The position numbers were made by a program, and so were the translations under genes. A DNA stretch of 64,000 nt from Cercospora beticola (taxonomy: Eukaryota > Ascomycota > Dothideomycetes > Mycosphaerellales > Mycosphaerellaceae), in the NCBI RefSeq assembly GCF_033473495.1, contig NC_088938.1, forward strand, positions 186,001 to 250,000, given 5' to 3'. This document shows, one piece after another, positions 42,469 to 52,877 of this stretch. Positions within the stretch are counted from its first letter, which is position 1; each line of letters starts with the position of its first letter. Under the pieces are notes generated by a model that was not told the origin of the DNA, ran no database searches, and was given only the letters and a program-made list of their open reading frames with translations.

Positions 42469-43136
42469 CTACACCCATCCTGCCAACCCCACCGCCGTGA
42501 CAGCAGCCGCTCCCACCGTAACCCACCCCATCCTCACCATACTCCTACTTCCCGCAACGCCCTTCCCAGCCACCTGCACCATATTCCTCAAACTCCCAAA
42601 GAAATGCAAACTCATCGGAAACGCCACAAACAACTTCGCCGCGATTTGAGCTCCTGTCGGCCAAGCTCCGAAAACTGAAGCCAGATGCTCAGAAGACATG
42701 TCGATTCCCAAGGTGAGAGAAAGTAAATACAGACAGCTGAAGAGGTATAGACCTCCAGAAAGGAAAGTTCCGGTGATGCGCATGGAAATGGAGAGGAAAG
42801 AGTTGATTTGTGGTTGGTAGATGCTTAAGTGAGGGGAGACGGGTCGTTTGAGGCGTTGGGTTGTGAGGTGGTGGGTTTTGTCTTGGATTATTTCGAATTG
42901 GACTTTACGGGGTGAGGATTGATTGACGAGGCGTCTGGAAATTGAAGGTCAGCAAAGTGTTGCGATATGAATGGAATTTGAGGTGGTACCTTGTGACTTT
43001 TGGAGTGCCTCGAGTAACATATTGGAACGTTTGTTCGAGAAGACGTGGCCGTGCTACGCATTGTTAGTATGGCTTTGGCGTGGCGTAGGTGAGAGCTAGT
43101 GCGTGGAAATGTACCTAGCTTTTGGAACGACGCCAT
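42469..43136 (-). CDS. Succinate dehydrogenase cytochrome b560 subunit, divergent SDHC type
   Basis: Three exons (43115-43136, 42990-43053, 42469-42934) in consistent phase give 183 residues. The N-terminus is an Arg-rich presequence (MASFQKLARPRLLEQ). The SDHC landmark RLKRPVSPHLSIYQPQ follows, then MRITG and three helices (TFLSGGLYLFSCLYLLSL; IAAKLFVAFPMSLHFFGS; WVTVGAAAVTAVGLAGW). The subunit anchors complex II in the inner mitochondrial membrane and helps form heme b and quinone sites. The heme-type His in SLHFFGSLRNM is kept, but the usual RH..WD after it is RNMVQ, and residues before RITG are SFLSISM rather than the usual aromatic/Asn pattern. This suggests an SDHC paralog rather than the standard subunit; see findings. 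Confidence 0.82.
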
Positions 43137-43485
43137 ATTGAGAATCTGAGAAAGCCGTTTGCCGCCAATGCAGATGATCGCATTCGACAAAGGTGCACAA
43201 GAACAGGCGGGCTGATCCGACGTTGTTTTATGTTGTTTGGTCCTTCCGGGTTTAAAGCTTCAGCAGCCCGGAAATAATTCAGCCGAGATCCTTTAGTTGT
43301 GTCACATTGGCTGGACGCGCCAATGGTTTTGGGGACGAGTCATTCGCGTAAAGGCCACGGACTACAATTCGGACGAACTTGGATGAGGAGTAGCAAGCGC
43401 GATGGCTGATTCAGCCGAATTTCTTCGTCCGCATTGTATCGTCGAACGAACCATGAGCATTCCATTCGCTAACAGATATTATCCT
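43137..43485. other. Intergenic
   Basis: 350 bp between the SDHC-type start and the ORC4 stop; SDHC promoter presumed. Confidence 0.5.
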
Positions 43486-45852
43486 TCATATTTCCTTGCA
43501 CCATTTCTGCCAACCTCCCAAGTCCACACCACAGTCCCTCAACTCTTCCAGACCAACATCGACCCTTCCTGCACTACTGCTTCCATCTTGCATTACCAAT
43601 GCAACATCGATCAAGCCCTCCCAAGCACCTCTTGCAACATTCTTTCCCCAAATCTTTGCCGTCGCGATCCCTCCCGCAGCAGTAGCTTGCAGCTTGGCCT
43701 TGCTCGCCAACACTTTATACTCTTCGTAGACGAGTGGGAACGTGATGAGCTCTGTATTGTAAATGTTCGTGAGTCGAGCAGCACAAACGAGGAGTGCCAA
43801 TTGGAGCGTTCCGAGGGAGGGGAGTAGGGAGAGCTTAGAATCTGGGGCTTGGAGCGCTGCGAAGCTCGAGAGTGATGTAAAGAGATGCTCAAGCACTGTG
43901 TTTGTGGTCTGAGAAGTGGTTGGCAGAGTTGAGATGGCCAGTGTAAGTGTTGTGAGAAACTCGGACAAGGACTTCGTCGTATAGAAGAGTCTTTCGAGAA
44001 AATTCTTGCATGTCTCGGAAGCAAACAAGTCATTGACCACAGTGTTCCAATTCGAGAGGGGCGAAGTGTCTTTGTGGGAAGTCTTGACCAACGTGACGCT
44101 GAGTCCGCTCGCTTCCCCGAGAATCGTCGCCTCTTCCTCGGTCAAGTCGTCAGGCTGTATCGCAATCGCCTTGCGACAAATCTGCTCGAAAGCAGCCAAG
44201 CTTTTGGACAGGCTCAAGTGAACATATCGATGACTGAAACGTGACTTTACCCGCTTTTCCAGGCTCTCAACGACATCGATCCTCGTCGTAAGACCCAGCA
44301 CAGCAATCGGCGCTTTCCTACTCTGGGCAATATCGAACAGATTGTAGAGCAGCGTCTGCCGTGGATGTCCAGCAAATAGTTCGAACTCGTTGAGAACAAA
44401 TATAACACTTTTTGTGACCTGCTCCGTCTCGATGCCGTTTTCCGCGGGGTGTGAAAGCAGTGCAAGCAATCTTGTCATCGTGTCGGCATAGTTCTTGCTC
44501 ACAGCTTCGTTTTCGTCTATCTCCATCTCTTTCCCAAGCTGCCTCCAGATGTCTCGTAAGGCAATCTTGTCATCAGTGTGGATGAAGCCATTGAGCCTCA
44601 CGACGTGGAAATCATCAGCATGTGTCTTGCTTTGCTCACGAATGATCTGCTCGATCATCGTCGTCTTGCCACTGCCACGTGCGCCGATCAGCAGCATGCT
44701 GTTGCTTTCGCCTGCGGTGATTGTCTGAGTGATAACATTTGCAACTTTCGCGTACTCATCGTCAAGATTGAGGAGTGAGATCGGTCGCTTTCGCGTGACC
44801 CTTTCCAGCACGATGTTTCGCAAGCACTGTAGATGGTCGTCATGAAAAGATGCCTTGGCTGACGCGACTGCATTCCTAGTTGGCTTCGCGGCTGATTTCT
44901 TTGGTGTTGCCAGCTTCTGCGTCAGCGCGAGCTTCGGCACAGATTTGTCCTTTGGCACTATGTCTTCGAACTCGACCTCATCTTCAGACTCTGCTGCTGA
45001 GCTCGCCGATGGCATGTCGATGATCACGCGATCTGCCTCGTCGCTCTCCGGGATTTCCAAAGACGTCTCTCGCGACACTGCTTTCTTCCTTCGATCGAGG
45101 GTTTGCTTCTTCGTTCTTGCAGAAGCAGTGGCAGTAGTAGATGACACCGTAGTTGCCTTCTGGGCTGGGCGCCGGGCAGAGGCTCTCTTAGTATCGCTCT
45201 GCTTGGCCAGCTCGTCCTCGCTGTCTCCATCCCGTGTTTCCTGCCGTGCACGCTCCTGTATTTCGCGCATCTCATCCTCGAAAGTCTTCTTCGGCGGTCC
45301 TGTAGCCGTGATCCATCCCTTGCCTTGATTCGCTGTTCGTGTAGTCGATTTGCGCGCACTCTCTCCGGCACCTGCAGTCTCCTCATTCTCACCGGTCTCC
45401 TTATGCCCATCGTCCTTTTTGCCTTTGCCGAATTTCTTGAAGAAGCCTAGATCCGCTGGCTTGCTTGCTTTAACTGGACTCTCAGCAACACCTTTCTGGT
45501 TTTTCAATGGGTCCGATGCAGGCTTCTGCTGTCTCTTCTTGACATCCGCACTCCCTCTTTGCAGATACGGGTGTCCTCCTCGATGTGCGCCCTCGAAATC
45601 ATCGTAGACATCTATCTCCTCTTTCTTCTTTTCGCGCGCGATTAACCGGGATTGGCTCCTCGCACTTGCCGCCTGTGCTTTGGCTGCGAACCATTCAGAC
45701 TTCGCGTCGGGGCTTGGGTTCGTTGCATTGCCATTGACTGCCGGTGAAGATTTGGAGGCCCTGCCATAAGTTACTGGCGTCTTCGAGGGAGCAGGCGAGC
45801 TCTTGTGGGCACCGTCGTCTAGTTTCTGACGTTTGGAGGGGCGAGGGGCCAT
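43486..45852 (-). CDS. ORC4: Origin recognition complex subunit 4
   Basis: A single 788-codon frame. Residues 1-350 are disordered, Lys/Ser-rich, with a basic start (MAPRPSKRQKLDD). The AAA+ core follows: RPISLLNLDDEYAKV, Walker A GARGSGKT near residue 388, Walker B region VIFVLNEFELF near 480, sensor-1-like VLGLTTRIDV, and KRVKSRFSHRYVHL, the ORC4 arginine-finger region. A winged-helix-type C-terminus ends CKEI. ORC4 is part of the six-subunit complex that marks replication origins. In the Walker B the first acidic residue is Asn here. The core length fits the family; the N-terminal extension is long. Confidence 0.9.
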   Translation of the reverse strand: MAPRPSKRQKLDDGAHKSSPAPSKTPVTYGRASKSSPAVNGNATNPSPDAKSEWFAAKAQAASARSQSRLIAREKKKEEIDVYDDFEGAHRGGHPYLQRGSADVKKRQQKPASDPLKNQKGVAESPVKASKPADLGFFKKFGKGKKDDGHKETGENEETAGAGESARKSTTRTANQGKGWITATGPPKKTFEDEMREIQERARQETRDGDSEDELAKQSDTKRASARRPAQKATTVSSTTATASARTKKQTLDRRKKAVSRETSLEIPESDEADRVIIDMPSASSAAESEDEVEFEDIVPKDKSVPKLALTQKLATPKKSAAKPTRNAVASAKASFHDDHLQCLRNIVLERVTRKRPISLLNLDDEYAKVANVITQTITAGESNSMLLIGARGSGKTTMIEQIIREQSKTHADDFHVVRLNGFIHTDDKIALRDIWRQLGKEMEIDENEAVSKNYADTMTRLLALLSHPAENGIETEQVTKSVIFVLNEFELFAGHPRQTLLYNLFDIAQSRKAPIAVLGLTTRIDVVESLEKRVKSRFSHRYVHLSLSKSLAAFEQICRKAIAIQPDDLTEEEATILGEASGLSVTLVKTSHKDTSPLSNWNTVVNDLFASETCKNFLERLFYTTKSLSEFLTTLTLAISTLPTTSQTTNTVLEHLFTSLSSFAALQAPDSKLSLLPSLGTLQLALLVCAARLTNIYNTELITFPLVYEEYKVLASKAKLQATAAGGIATAKIWGKNVARGAWEGLIDVALVMQDGSSSAGRVDVGLEELRDCGVDLGGWQKWCKEI

Positions 45853-46499
45853 GGTCTGGATGACTTGCGGTCTGTATCTATTATTTGAAAGTCATGATCT
45901 GATCAATCGCTGTCGGATGCTGTTTCCTGGCAGCAGGTGTTCTTCGCGAAGTCGGCGCGTGGACGACATCTGGTTGAAGTGACGCGAAAGTGGAGCGTGA
46001 ACAGCAACCCGTCAAATCATTGACTGGAGCTCATGAAATTCCAGTCAATTCTGTGCCTCTGAACTCCTTCCCGAAATTCTTCTCCAGCGACTTCAGACAT
46101 GCTTGCTCGGAAGTGCAATGATTTTCGGAAACACTATCAACTTCGAGCAGGTAAAGAGAGCAATTGGAGATGAAATTTTCGTGTTTCCAGCACATTCTAC
46201 CTCTTGATTTTTCAACCTGCTGGAGATGGAGCAGCTTCCTCAGAGGCGTGGAGTCAGAGACGCAGGAACTCTGTACCTGCCTCTGACAATTGAAGCAGTC
46301 CAGGTGTCACAGTATCTGGATGGCCACTGGCTTACAAGCCGACATGAAGACAGAGATACAAGGAGCTCATACACTACACATCCAGTTCGGCAAATCTTGT
46401 CTCCGCAAATCGCAGGCGTCCCAAGCTACGACACATGATGTTGAGAGCGAAAAAGAAAACGAACGGGCACAGAAAGACAAGCGCATCTCATTTACTCTG
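45853..46499. other. ORC4 upstream region and degenerate left end of the repeat array
   Basis: No gene. From about 46230 faint copies of the 95-bp repeat may be present (spaced TTGG/TTGAC phrases), becoming clear at about 46500. Confidence 0.4.
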
Positions 46500-47330
46500 A
46501 CCAGTTTTTCTCCGATACTTCCACCCATATCTTCCTCAATTGACACGCAACCCCGCAGTTGCCCAGAGACACCGCATGGCTCCTGTCGATTCTGCAAGAT
46601 TTTCTCCGAAGCGACTGCCCGTATCTTCCCACTCGTTGGCGGGCTGGATGAGAGTTAAGGAGAGAGACGGCGACCATACCTTTGACTCTGGAGCAAGCGC
46701 TTGTGTGAGAGCTCTCGCATGCTACTCGTTGTTGACAAAGTAGAGCTGATCCGGCTGGAGAAGCGGTCCGCCTCCTGTCGACTCTGCAGGACCGCATCTT
46801 GAGAGTTTTCCACGTTTCAACACTCGTTGGCTCAGGGGAGAGCAGTCGCGGAGAGAAACAGTACTCCTTCTGTTGTCTCTGCAAATCCGCACATGGAAAG
46901 TTTTCGCCGATTCTACACTCGTTGGCGCGCGTAAGAATAATCAGCCAGAGAGTGGGCGCATCTTCTGTTGACTCTGCAAGCTCGAAAGCCGAGAATCTTT
47001 CGTATATCCCTACACGTTGGCATAGAGAAGAGTGATCGGCCCGAGAGACAATGCATCTCGTGTTGACTCCACAGGACTGTATTTCCAGAATCTTCCGCAT
47101 TTTCCTCCCTGTTGGCACACAGAAGCGGACACCGCTAGAGATACGATCCATCTCATGCTAACTCTGCCAGACGTCTTTCCGCGAATCTTGCGCTTCTTAA
47201 CACTCGTTGGCACACCACAACACGACTGATTAGAGATACTACGCGACTCCTCACGACTCTAAAAAACGATATCTGAAAGGTTCCGCGCATTTCTCCAGTC
47301 GTTGCCACCCAGGAGCACTACAGGTCAGAG
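46500..47330 (+). repeat. Degenerate tandem array, 95-bp period
   Basis: Landmark ACTCGTTGGC or close variants fall (by the G of CGTTGG) at 46634, 46728, 46826, 46921, 47016, 47111, 47206 and 47301: five consecutive steps of exactly 95 bp after two of 94 and 98. A second landmark, GACTCTGCAAG, recurs in the same phase (46685, 46782, 46877, 46970, 47069, 47161, 47256 approximately). About nine units are visible, each diverged. Because 95 is not a multiple of three, successive units lie in different frames, so the array is not a repeated protein. Confidence 0.85.
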
Positions 47331-47503
47331 AAAGCAATAAAACTTGCAGTAACTCAAATTCAAATCAAACAACATTATCGTACACATTCTGACGCTCATT
47401 CCCTCACCTTCGTACATGAAACCAGAGAAAGCAAAAACAAAACGCCGCGCATATGAATGCAAAAAGAACAAAGTCCACCCAGGCAACCCACCCATCCTCA
47501 CCC

Positions 47504-47758
47504 TCAGATTCCCCCATCTCCACCCTCTCCACCCTCTCCTCTCCCGTCCTTATCCCTCTTCCTCCTCTTGCTGCAGGTCTCCACGTGCCGCAAGTGATTA
47601 TCCCTGCGCTTATCCTCCTTTCCGCACTCGCACACATACTTCTTCTCCACCTGGTCTGGGAAGTGAGTGTCTCTATGCCGCTTCAAATCCTTGGCCGACC
47701 GAAACCCCTTTCTGCACCATTCAAGCGGGCAGATATGGCTATGTGAGCACGTGTACAT
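47504..47758 (-). CDS. Truncated C2H2 zinc-finger gene (cluster member 1)
   Basis: 84 residues with two fingers: CPLEWCRKGFRSAKDLKRHRDTH (C-x4-C...H-x3-H) and a C2HC-type CECGKEDKRRDNHLRHVETC, then a basic Gly/Glu tail. The KDLKRH phrase equals the second finger of the three larger neighbours (KDLLRH, KDLARH, KDLKRH), and the RRDNHLRH phrase corresponds to their last finger. The first finger and the whole N-terminal region of the family are missing. It may be a functional mini-protein, a truncated copy, or the last exon of a longer unrecognised gene. No upstream exon with matching phase was found. Confidence 0.55.
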   Translation of the reverse strand: MYTCSHSHICPLEWCRKGFRSAKDLKRHRDTHFPDQVEKKYVCECGKEDKRRDNHLRHVETCSKRRKRDKDGRGEGGEGGDGGI

Positions 47759-47917
47759 TGTTCTTGCAATGGGGGCAATGATGCCGGGTCAGTGATGGTA
47801 AGGCGCTGGAGTGAGTACGGAAAGAAGTATATTGTGCCAAGAGCCAATAGCGATTAGCCAAATATACCTAAGTGAATGAATGTGAGCGCTTGCTCCGACT
47901 CCTATTTGCAACGCATT

Positions 47918-49448
47918 TCAGGTAGGCTCTAAAGGTTGCGCAGCCACTCTCTGAAGGTCTTCCAAGGGATCCTCTTCGCTGTCTCCGCTGAACGAGCTGG
48001 CTCTCGTGGAGGCTCGGTACTCTGTCGATGAAGAAAGTCGAGAAGCTTGGCGCGACATGGCCACGCCCGAATCACCCGTTGTGACTGCCAATTGATCCGC
48101 ATGCTTCGTCTGCATGTGCCGTCTGAAGTTGTCCGCACGGAAGACCACCCATTTTCGTTTGCAGTGTGGACATGACACGGGCTGGTGCGATCTGTGAAGC
48201 TTCTGGTGCCGCAGCAGGTCTTTGTAATACACAAACCTTTTGTCGCAGTCTCCCGCCGTGCAAGCATACGGGCGGACCGAATGGTCCATGTGCACGCGAT
48301 GCTGATGTGCCCTCATGCGCTCTTTTCTGTCAAACCTGCAGGCACACTTAGAGCATTTGAAGGCGCCATCGAGTAGCTGACGTCCAGTTCGTCTTGGTCG
48401 TTGAGCAGGTCCATTCGAAGACGTAGTGGACAGCGCTGAAGCAGTAGGCGGTGTTAGAGACACTGCGGGCGGCGGCACCACAAGCTCTTTAGCATCATCT
48501 GTCATTGGCGTATCGTGGCGATGCGCAACTGCTATGCCGTCAGCCAGGCGACTCACGCCATGAGGATCGTGGGCCCGGTCAGCTAGGTGGTGCTCATACA
48601 AGCGCCCTATTTCATCCTGTGACGAAGAGTGTGCTATCGAGTCGGGCGTGTCGTGCCGCTGATCGTCGATAGTGCGGTACTGCAAATACTCCTCAGAGAG
48701 TCGGGAGAAGCCGGGCCTGTGGCAGATCGCAACGACGGAATCGTGCCGGAAGTGCCTGAAAGGAGTACTTTGTTCTGCCGACGAAGTAGAGTCTTGTCGA
48801 TACTCTTGAGCAGTATGCGCAGATAATCGATGGCTCCGATGGTGTGCGAAGTTTGTCTGTGCAGAGCGACTTCCGTTGTCTTGGACGCTGCCAGCCTCTC
48901 CATGATGCAGATTAGCACCACGCGCTGGTAAGAACAGTCCCGATGGCGCGCCATGAGATTGTTGAGCCGATGTATTGCGCCCTTGCAATTGAGGATCTAG
49001 ATGCGAAACCGTCGCTGCTCGTGCTTGCGTTGGTCCAAATTGACCCAAAGGATATTGCAATTGCTCGACAAGTCGATGGCTTATGTGATGCGTCGCCGTG
49101 TCAGTGGGCTCGGGTGGTGAAGCAGCGGCGACAATGTCTTCCCAAGTCTGCTGCGGCTCGTCCTGAAGTCCGTACGTAGTACTGCGCCGCGGACGCGCAG
49201 TGTCGTATCCTGCTGCACTGCGGCCGACGAGGGAGCAGTAGAAACATTGATCGAGGGGTCCTTCCGGGACCGGGCATGTCGGGTCGTGGAAACTCTGCTA
49301 AACCCTCTGTCAACACAAATGTTAAACCTGGGTGCGAATGAGCTCTGCAGCATACCAAATAATCTTCATCATAATGATAGTCAAAGACGGCTCCAGTATC
49401 TGCCAACAACTCATCCTCCTCCCAATAGGATGACGAGAAAGGGTCCAT
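47918..49448 (-). CDS. C2H2 zinc-finger transcription factor (cluster member 2)
   Basis: Exons 49356-49448 and 47918-49294 give 489 residues. The start MDPFSSSYWEEDELLADTGA is acidic. A long Gln/His/Ser-rich region follows, then three fingers at about 345-430: FKCSKCACRFDRKERMRAHQ, YACTAGDCDKRFVYYKDLLR and VSCPHCKRKWVVFRADNFRR (each with its closing His pair). The tail is Ser/Glu-rich. The intron ends at TTTAGCAG; the alternative GACAG upstream would put a stop in frame. Likely a nuclear DNA-binding regulator; target unknown. Same strand and same finger signature (YxKDLxRH) as members 1, 3 and 4. Confidence 0.78.
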
Positions 49449-51584
49449 GGCTACGGCAGTATAACAATGGCCTCACGTTGGATCTCGACGACAGCAACGA
49501 GTCGCAGCCGAGGAGAGCAAGCACATTTGTATTCGGCGCCGAACCACACGGCAAGAGCTGGCGGTGCTGGCGGTGCACGAAAAGGCAAGAACAAAGTCGC
49601 GTCGCGTCCAGCAGTTTCCAGGAGGTGATCTGACCTTGCACAAGCAGTGGCGAACAGACCTACATATCATCATTCTCAGTACTACAGGATTGCGCAACCT
49701 ACTCGAAGCCTGCGATGACTGCACACATGGCCGACGTTGCTGCCAAGCGCAGAGGGCCCGCCAGTGAGCAGTCAAGCACGTTCGTGCCGAGTGTATGCGT
49801 TGCAGCGGTCGTCAGCGACATCGCAGACACATGCAAGAGACGACAAGCCGGTCGGAAGGACACCTCGTCTCAAGGGGGCGTGAAATGAGTCGTGACTTCG
49901 CGTGGCAGCGGAGAGCGCTCTCACTGCCTGCGCCAGTGACCGACCGGTCAAGGCATTCCAGAGCTCGCGGCGAACTGCGGCGTACTCGGAGTGATGCTGC
50001 TGCCGCTGTATCTCAGCAAGCCATTGCTGCCGTCAAGCGACGTCACGCTGATAAGAGCTCGCATGAGAGCGCGCAGGCAGTGGAAGACGCGTCGGACTTG
50101 CAGAGGCGCGTAATGCAATCGCGTCAAAGAGTGAGGCGGTCTTGGTTCGGGGCCGGGATCTGTAAGCTGCATTGGGTGCAGTTCCCCAGCTGCACACCAG
50201 CGTCTCGTGATGCGGTACTTGTCGAGGAACAAGTCAAGTGTCGAAGAGTGACGTGCAGGGAGTGCAAGGAAGTGAGAACACCGCCAGCCGGCCGCCAGCA
50301 AAGCTCTCCTGGTCTGTGCACCCGCCAGCCAGGTCTGTGCACCAGCGAAGTGGAGAAAGTGGGGCTATAGCACTGCCTCACACATCTCAGCACTATCGAG
50401 TGGCTCTGCACTCTCTCGAAGCAGCAATCTTCCAGAACGGACACAGCCTCCTTCCGCTCCACTAACAGCGCTCTGACGTCGTTCCCCGTCACGTCATTCT
50501 ACTGTGCTTGTGATCTCTCCGATCTCTTACTAGCAATGCTTGTCAAGCTTGCCTTAGACCGCGAAGCCAAAACAGACGTCAACTTCACAGCGCGTAACTC
50601 ACAATGCTGCAGAGTCGAGGATGATCAATCAGGGTGTCTAGGTCTTGTACCACCTGACCTCTGCCGACGACATCGGAGCTCAATTCCAGCAATGACAACA
50701 ACAACTTCCTCAAAAACCCAAGGTACAACACCATAAGCCGAAACCACCAGCACTGCCAGCCGTGCGGAAGGATCAATTGCCTTTACCAAAGCTGTCACAC
50801 CTACATTGTTCCTTGTTACACCTGCAGCTTCGCCTACCGGGGCAACAAAGCCTCCTGTCGGCTTAACAATTCTCCCCCAAAGCCCTCTCGTGAGCCGAGC
50901 TCCCTCAAAAACGGCAACACTTTGATCCTTCCTTCTCGCAGCGCGCCGTCGGACTTCCGATAGCGTCGGACGTGAGAGATAAGAACCGGATGGAAGCAGA
51001 TTCGGCATTAGATTCTCGAAACAGAATGCGTTGATTCGTGGGTTCTGTCTGAATGCTGCCGAGGAGGTATTCTCGGGAAGCTTCCGTGCATCCTGGCCTG
51101 GCCGAGCCTGGTTGCCTTTCTTCTGAGTACCGCGGTATGTGTGCACAAGGTCATGTGTGTATTTCTGCCGTGAGTTGAGTTCTCGTTTACGTGCATTGCC
51201 GGCTCGGTGAGAGCTGTGAAGGTGCGATGTGCATGACGCAGGACAAGATCATGTCTGTTCCAATGTGCTGGGTTGTAAGGCTGATAGAGTGGGTAAAAAT
51301 CATGAGTGTATTGCGGAAATCTGCGTCGCAATGCGAAACAAAGTAGTGTAGATGCATCTATCGTACATCTGGGGTATCTCAAAACGCCGTCCATGCCCGC
51401 CCAATGCAGCCTCTAAATGCCGTGTTCCATCCGTTTCCTCTTTGCGCCAATCATGTGCAAATTACAAGGGTATAGTGCTGTGTAGAAATCAAAGTGTTGC
51501 ATCTTTGCCAATCGTCAGTCTGAAAGTCATGCCGTCGTTGTACGTGTGTCGAAGCATAGCAAAAAATATCTCGAAGTCCAATCA
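49449..51584. other. Long spacer in the zinc-finger cluster
   Basis: About 2.1 kb. A minus-strand frame at 50625-51008 (MPNLLPSGSYLSRPTLSEVR start, with a Val-rich hydrophobic stretch) could be a small orphan gene but lacks support. Plus-strand frames at 49795-50370 and elsewhere are Arg-rich and look non-coding. A 20-bp phrase (AGGTCTGTGCACC type) is repeated near 50308-50345. Long upstream regions are common for regulatory genes. Confidence 0.4.
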
Positions 51585-52877
51585 CTACGACTCCATTCGA
51601 TGCTGCGTAGCCAAATGTCTGTCCAAATGATCCTGTCTGCCGAATCCCTTGGAATGGTATTTGCAGCCCGCATGCTTGCAGTAGAAGCGTTGTCGATTCG
51701 GATCGTGGCGAGGAGCGTGTCGCGCCAGATCCTTTCGGTACTGAAATCGCTTGTTGCAGGTCGGGCAGACGTGGCTGCGGTTCGCATACGGCTGGTGCGA
51801 ACGCAGGTGATGCGTCAAGTCACCTTGTGTGCTGAAAGCTGCGTCGCAGTGGCTGCAACTGATCTCGCCAACAAGCATTTCCTCCTTCGTGCGGCGTGGA
51901 GATCTTGAGGCCGAGGATCCAGGTGATGAGGCAGAGGTTGGCGAGAGGTGCGCATCGGAGACGGGAGGAGGAACGAGGCGGTTTGTATCCAGTCGCGGCA
52001 TGTTTCGTACACCAGCAGCTGTTGCCCTGCCCAGCCAGCCGTGCATGTGTTCGAGCGGCAGCGAGTCGACACGAAGGTTATGATTGTCTAGATTCTCATT
52101 CGATAAAACCTGTGAACCGCTCGTCACCGGAAACGGAGGAGTCGTCTCATACTGCGAGACCTGGGGCTGCTGTGGTGCCGTTCGCGCGGGCTCTGTCAAT
52201 TCCGGCAATTCCGGGAATAATTGTGTAAGATCAGCATTGTAGTGCTGATTGGTATTGAACTGTTGTGGTGTAGCATTCATACCGCGTAAGTCTGAGTATG
52301 GCGCCGGAAAGTTCGCCGTGAACAAAGTTGGAGCCTGCATAGCTTGCCCAAAGTGCTGACCGTTCATCGAAGGGTTCGGATGGCCAGCGAACGGGATCAT
52401 TGTGGGATGATTCATGTTGCCAGGCATGAATCCGTGTTCGGGTTGAACAATGGAAGGTGCGCTTGTTGATAGTCGCTGCATCTGCATGAGATCCTGCTGC
52501 GGCCGGAGACCTGAGGTTTCCATGAGATATTGGGGAAGATAGTCTGTCACGTTGCGCTGGTTTGGGATGGGTCGCGGTCGTGGTATGGGTTGAGGACCAG
52601 AACGATACAGCCCACTCGCCATGGGTGAGGCAGCCTTGCCAGATGTTAGTATACAAGCTGCGTGAGTCTTGTGAATAGCGCGCTCCGCCAAGCATACCAT
52701 GCCGCTGTTGTATTGCGAGTAGGCCAACATGGTCGAAAGCTCTTCTCCAGCAGAAGTCCAATTGAGGTCGTTCGGATCGAAGTGTTCTGAACCTGAAGAG
52801 CTCGCTCGTACAAGTGTTGCCAGTAATAATACCAATATCAATAAGAACGTCGTTGATCGAAAGCTCGACGTGACCAT
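51585..52877 (-). CDS. C2H2 zinc-finger transcription factor (cluster member 3)
   Basis: A 430-codon open frame. Three fingers at about 345-425: SCSHCDAAFSTQGDLTHHLR, VCPTCNKRFQYRKDLARHAP, and a Cys-rich third (CKHAGCKYHSKGFGRQDHLD) ending H-x4-H. Upstream LPLEHMHGWLGRATAAGVRN matches PAVENMHNWAMG...ATVRN in member 4. The first 25 residues are strongly hydrophobic, unusual for a transcription factor; they may be part of an intron ending CTCTTCAG before SEHFDPNDLNW. A second possible intron (GTATGC...TACTAAC...CAAG, 63 bp, frame-neutral) lies after MLAYSQYNSGM. The exact N-terminus is therefore uncertain; the DNA-binding end is secure. Confidence 0.75.
   Translation of the reverse strand: MVTSSFRSTTFLLILVLLLATLVRASSSGSEHFDPNDLNWTSAGEELSTMLAYSQYNSGMVCLAERAIHKTHAACILTSGKAASPMASGLYRSGPQPIPRPRPIPNQRNVTDYLPQYLMETSGLRPQQDLMQMQRLSTSAPSIVQPEHGFMPGNMNHPTMIPFAGHPNPSMNGQHFGQAMQAPTLFTANFPAPYSDLRGMNATPQQFNTNQHYNADLTQLFPELPELTEPARTAPQQPQVSQYETTPPFPVTSGSQVLSNENLDNHNLRVDSLPLEHMHGWLGRATAAGVRNMPRLDTNRLVPPPVSDAHLSPTSASSPGSSASRSPRRTKEEMLVGEISCSHCDAAFSTQGDLTHHLRSHQPYANRSHVCPTCNKRFQYRKDLARHAPRHDPNRQRFYCKHAGCKYHSKGFGRQDHLDRHLATQHRMES

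Noticed and set aside
46492..47151. Minus-strand 219-codon frame across the 95-bp array
   Set aside because: The unit length is not a multiple of three, so the protein has no repeated structure; the frame is open by chance.
50625..51146. Minus-strand frame with a Val-rich hydrophobic stretch
   Set aside because: It could be a small orphan gene but there is no motif, paralog or splice evidence; mentioned only under the spacer.
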